Positions 63,470 to 64,000 of a stretch of DNA of 64,000 bases are shown here, piece after piece. Every line of letters starts with the position of its first letter. Position 1 is the first letter of the stretch. Position numbers and translations under genes: made by a program. Source of the stretch: Rhodobacter sp. SY28-1 (GTDB lineage Bacteria; Pseudomonadota; Alphaproteobacteria; Rhodobacterales; Rhodobacteraceae). The DNA lies in assembly GCF_005222785.1 (NCBI RefSeq), contig NZ_STGH01000003.1, positions 744,001-808,000 of the forward strand, read 5' to 3'. The notes beneath the pieces were generated by a model that saw nothing but the letters and a program-made list of their open reading frames with translations, searched no databases and was not told the DNA's origin.

Positions 63470-63499
63470 TCTATAAAGCTTTGAAGCTATATAATGCAA
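63470..63499 (-). promoter_or_regulatory. Promoter and operator of the RND-sqr operon
   Basis: Minus-strand TTGCAT (63499-63494), 18-nt spacer, TATAGA (63475-63470). A 22-bp AT-rich dyad, TATAAAGCTT-TG-AAGCTATATA on the plus strand (63472-63493, 9 of 10 pairs), fills the spacer and reaches the -10. This is the position expected for repression by the ArsR-type protein encoded at the operon end. Confidence 0.6.
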
Positions 63500-63720
63500 G
63501 ACCCCATCTGTACGGAATTTCGCTCGTCCGGCGAAGGAAGTCCGCCGACTGCCAAGTTCAGGGTCCAGCTGCAGGAGATGAGTGCTCTGCCTCCCTGCGA
63601 ACAGGGACCCGCCGCGTCTGACAGACTTAATCCTAATCAGACTTCAAAAGAGCGGCGTCGAAGATCATGATCGCATCCTTGCGGGCAAGCCACACGCGAT
63701 CCCTGTGATAGCGAGATGGA

Positions 63721-64000
63721 TCAGCTACGGAGCCTGATGAGCCGATCGAGTTCACGGAAGGCTGATGGTGCGTCAGAGAATACCAGGTCGATGTCCACCA
63801 GGTCATGCAGCCTTTCCGCACCGATGCTGGACGAGGGGGCAACGCCGATAATCGCATCCGGTATGACAATACGCGTCGCTACGACCAGACGAACCAGAGC
63901 ATCCAGCCTCTGCTCTGTGCTGAACGAAAATCCGATGATGTGCGGCAAGGTCTGTTCGACATGAGCGATCAGCTCCTCATGGTCAGTGCCTGTTTCGAGG
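63721..64000 (-). CDS. Possible cobalamin-binding-like domain protein, C-terminal part (truncated by window edge)
   Basis: The frame is open to the window end, leaving about 93 C-terminal residues. It reads HEELIAHVEQTLPHIIGFSF, EQRLDALVRLVVATRIVIPD, IIGVAPSSSIG, IDLVFSDAPSAFRELDRLI. Alternating strands and helices like these, ending with a (D)A..AL..L pattern, resemble the flavodoxin-like B12-binding domain of AerR/PpaA-type regulators. The N-terminal part and any ligand motif are outside the window, so this is a weak assignment. The 221 nt between it and the sqr-operon promoter show no gene. Confidence 0.4.
   Translation of the reverse strand, partial: LETGTDHEELIAHVEQTLPHIIGFSFSTEQRLDALVRLVVATRIVIPDAIIGVAPSSSIGAERLHDLVDIDLVFSDAPSAFRELDRLIRLRS

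Noticed and set aside
1-64000. CRISPR arrays, tRNA or rRNA genes, transposases, prophage
   Set aside because: Looked for on both strands by pattern; none of the expected repeats, cloverleaf sequences or proteins was seen.

Overview
The window is about 64 kb of high-GC DNA from an alphaproteobacterium, most probably a member of the Rhodobacteraceae. The evidence is the gene order dusB(nifR3)-ntrB-ntrC-ntrY-ntrX-trkA-trkH-hfq-hflX, an NtrC and an NtrX without the sigma-54 contact loop, fused ispDF, DUF6456/DUF6477 proteins typical of this family, and an exact FnrL-type box. It is mostly ordinary chromosome. I saw no rRNA, tRNA, CRISPR array, transposase or prophage.

Layout. 1-14.3 kb: the 3' part of a penicillin acylase gene converges on the long minus-strand nitrogen-regulation, potassium-uptake and Hfq/HflX block. 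That block is interrupted by a small DUF559 nuclease gene bordered by REP-like palindromes. 14.4-18.8 kb: the divergent ispDF-pgpA-pncC(cinA) operon, an amtB without glnK, and a secreted esterase. 18.8-25.7 kb: a Coq10-like START protein, hpt with an overlapping 58-residue membrane protein, a diheme cytochrome c, an outer-membrane barrel, lipA, a LysE exporter behind an FnrL box and a structured intergenic region, then the divergent DUF6456/DUF6477 pair. 25.7-35 kb: an orphan MttB-family methyltransferase, hemerythrin/LysR, guaA with a small monooxygenase, nitroreductase, Zn-alcohol dehydrogenase, EamA transporter and a FadL-type protein. 35-41 kb: an unknown P-loop ATPase, a Cys-rich secreted protein, metA of the acetyltransferase type, a hydrolase, TetR-cupin and PPK2-TetR. 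41-47 kb: a polyamine-type ABC transporter without a binding protein, and a MocR regulator divergent from a DUF1127 protein. 47-54 kb: two acyl/acetyltransferase genes (one frameshifted), rplM-rpsI, SseB-like and UDG-like genes, and a divergent NhaA. 54-57 kb: capsule-export genes kpsT/kpsE-like with kdsA. 57-63.5 kb: a five-gene minus-strand operon, RND membrane-fusion protein, RND pump, sulfide:quinone oxidoreductase, DUF2892 protein and a SqrR/BigR-type persulfide sensor, behind a promoter with an embedded palindrome. The window ends inside a possible cobalamin-binding-like gene.

The most interesting items are the sulfide/RND operon, in which oxidation, sensing and a tripartite-type exporter share one transcript; the DUF559 gene whose ribosome-binding region is made by a REP-like palindrome; a 72-nt stem-loop element present at the 3' ends of two unrelated genes; the structured RNA-like region and FnrL box upstream of lysE; the NhaA homologue with an altered ion-binding site; and the hflX start, which appears to need a non-standard initiation codon.
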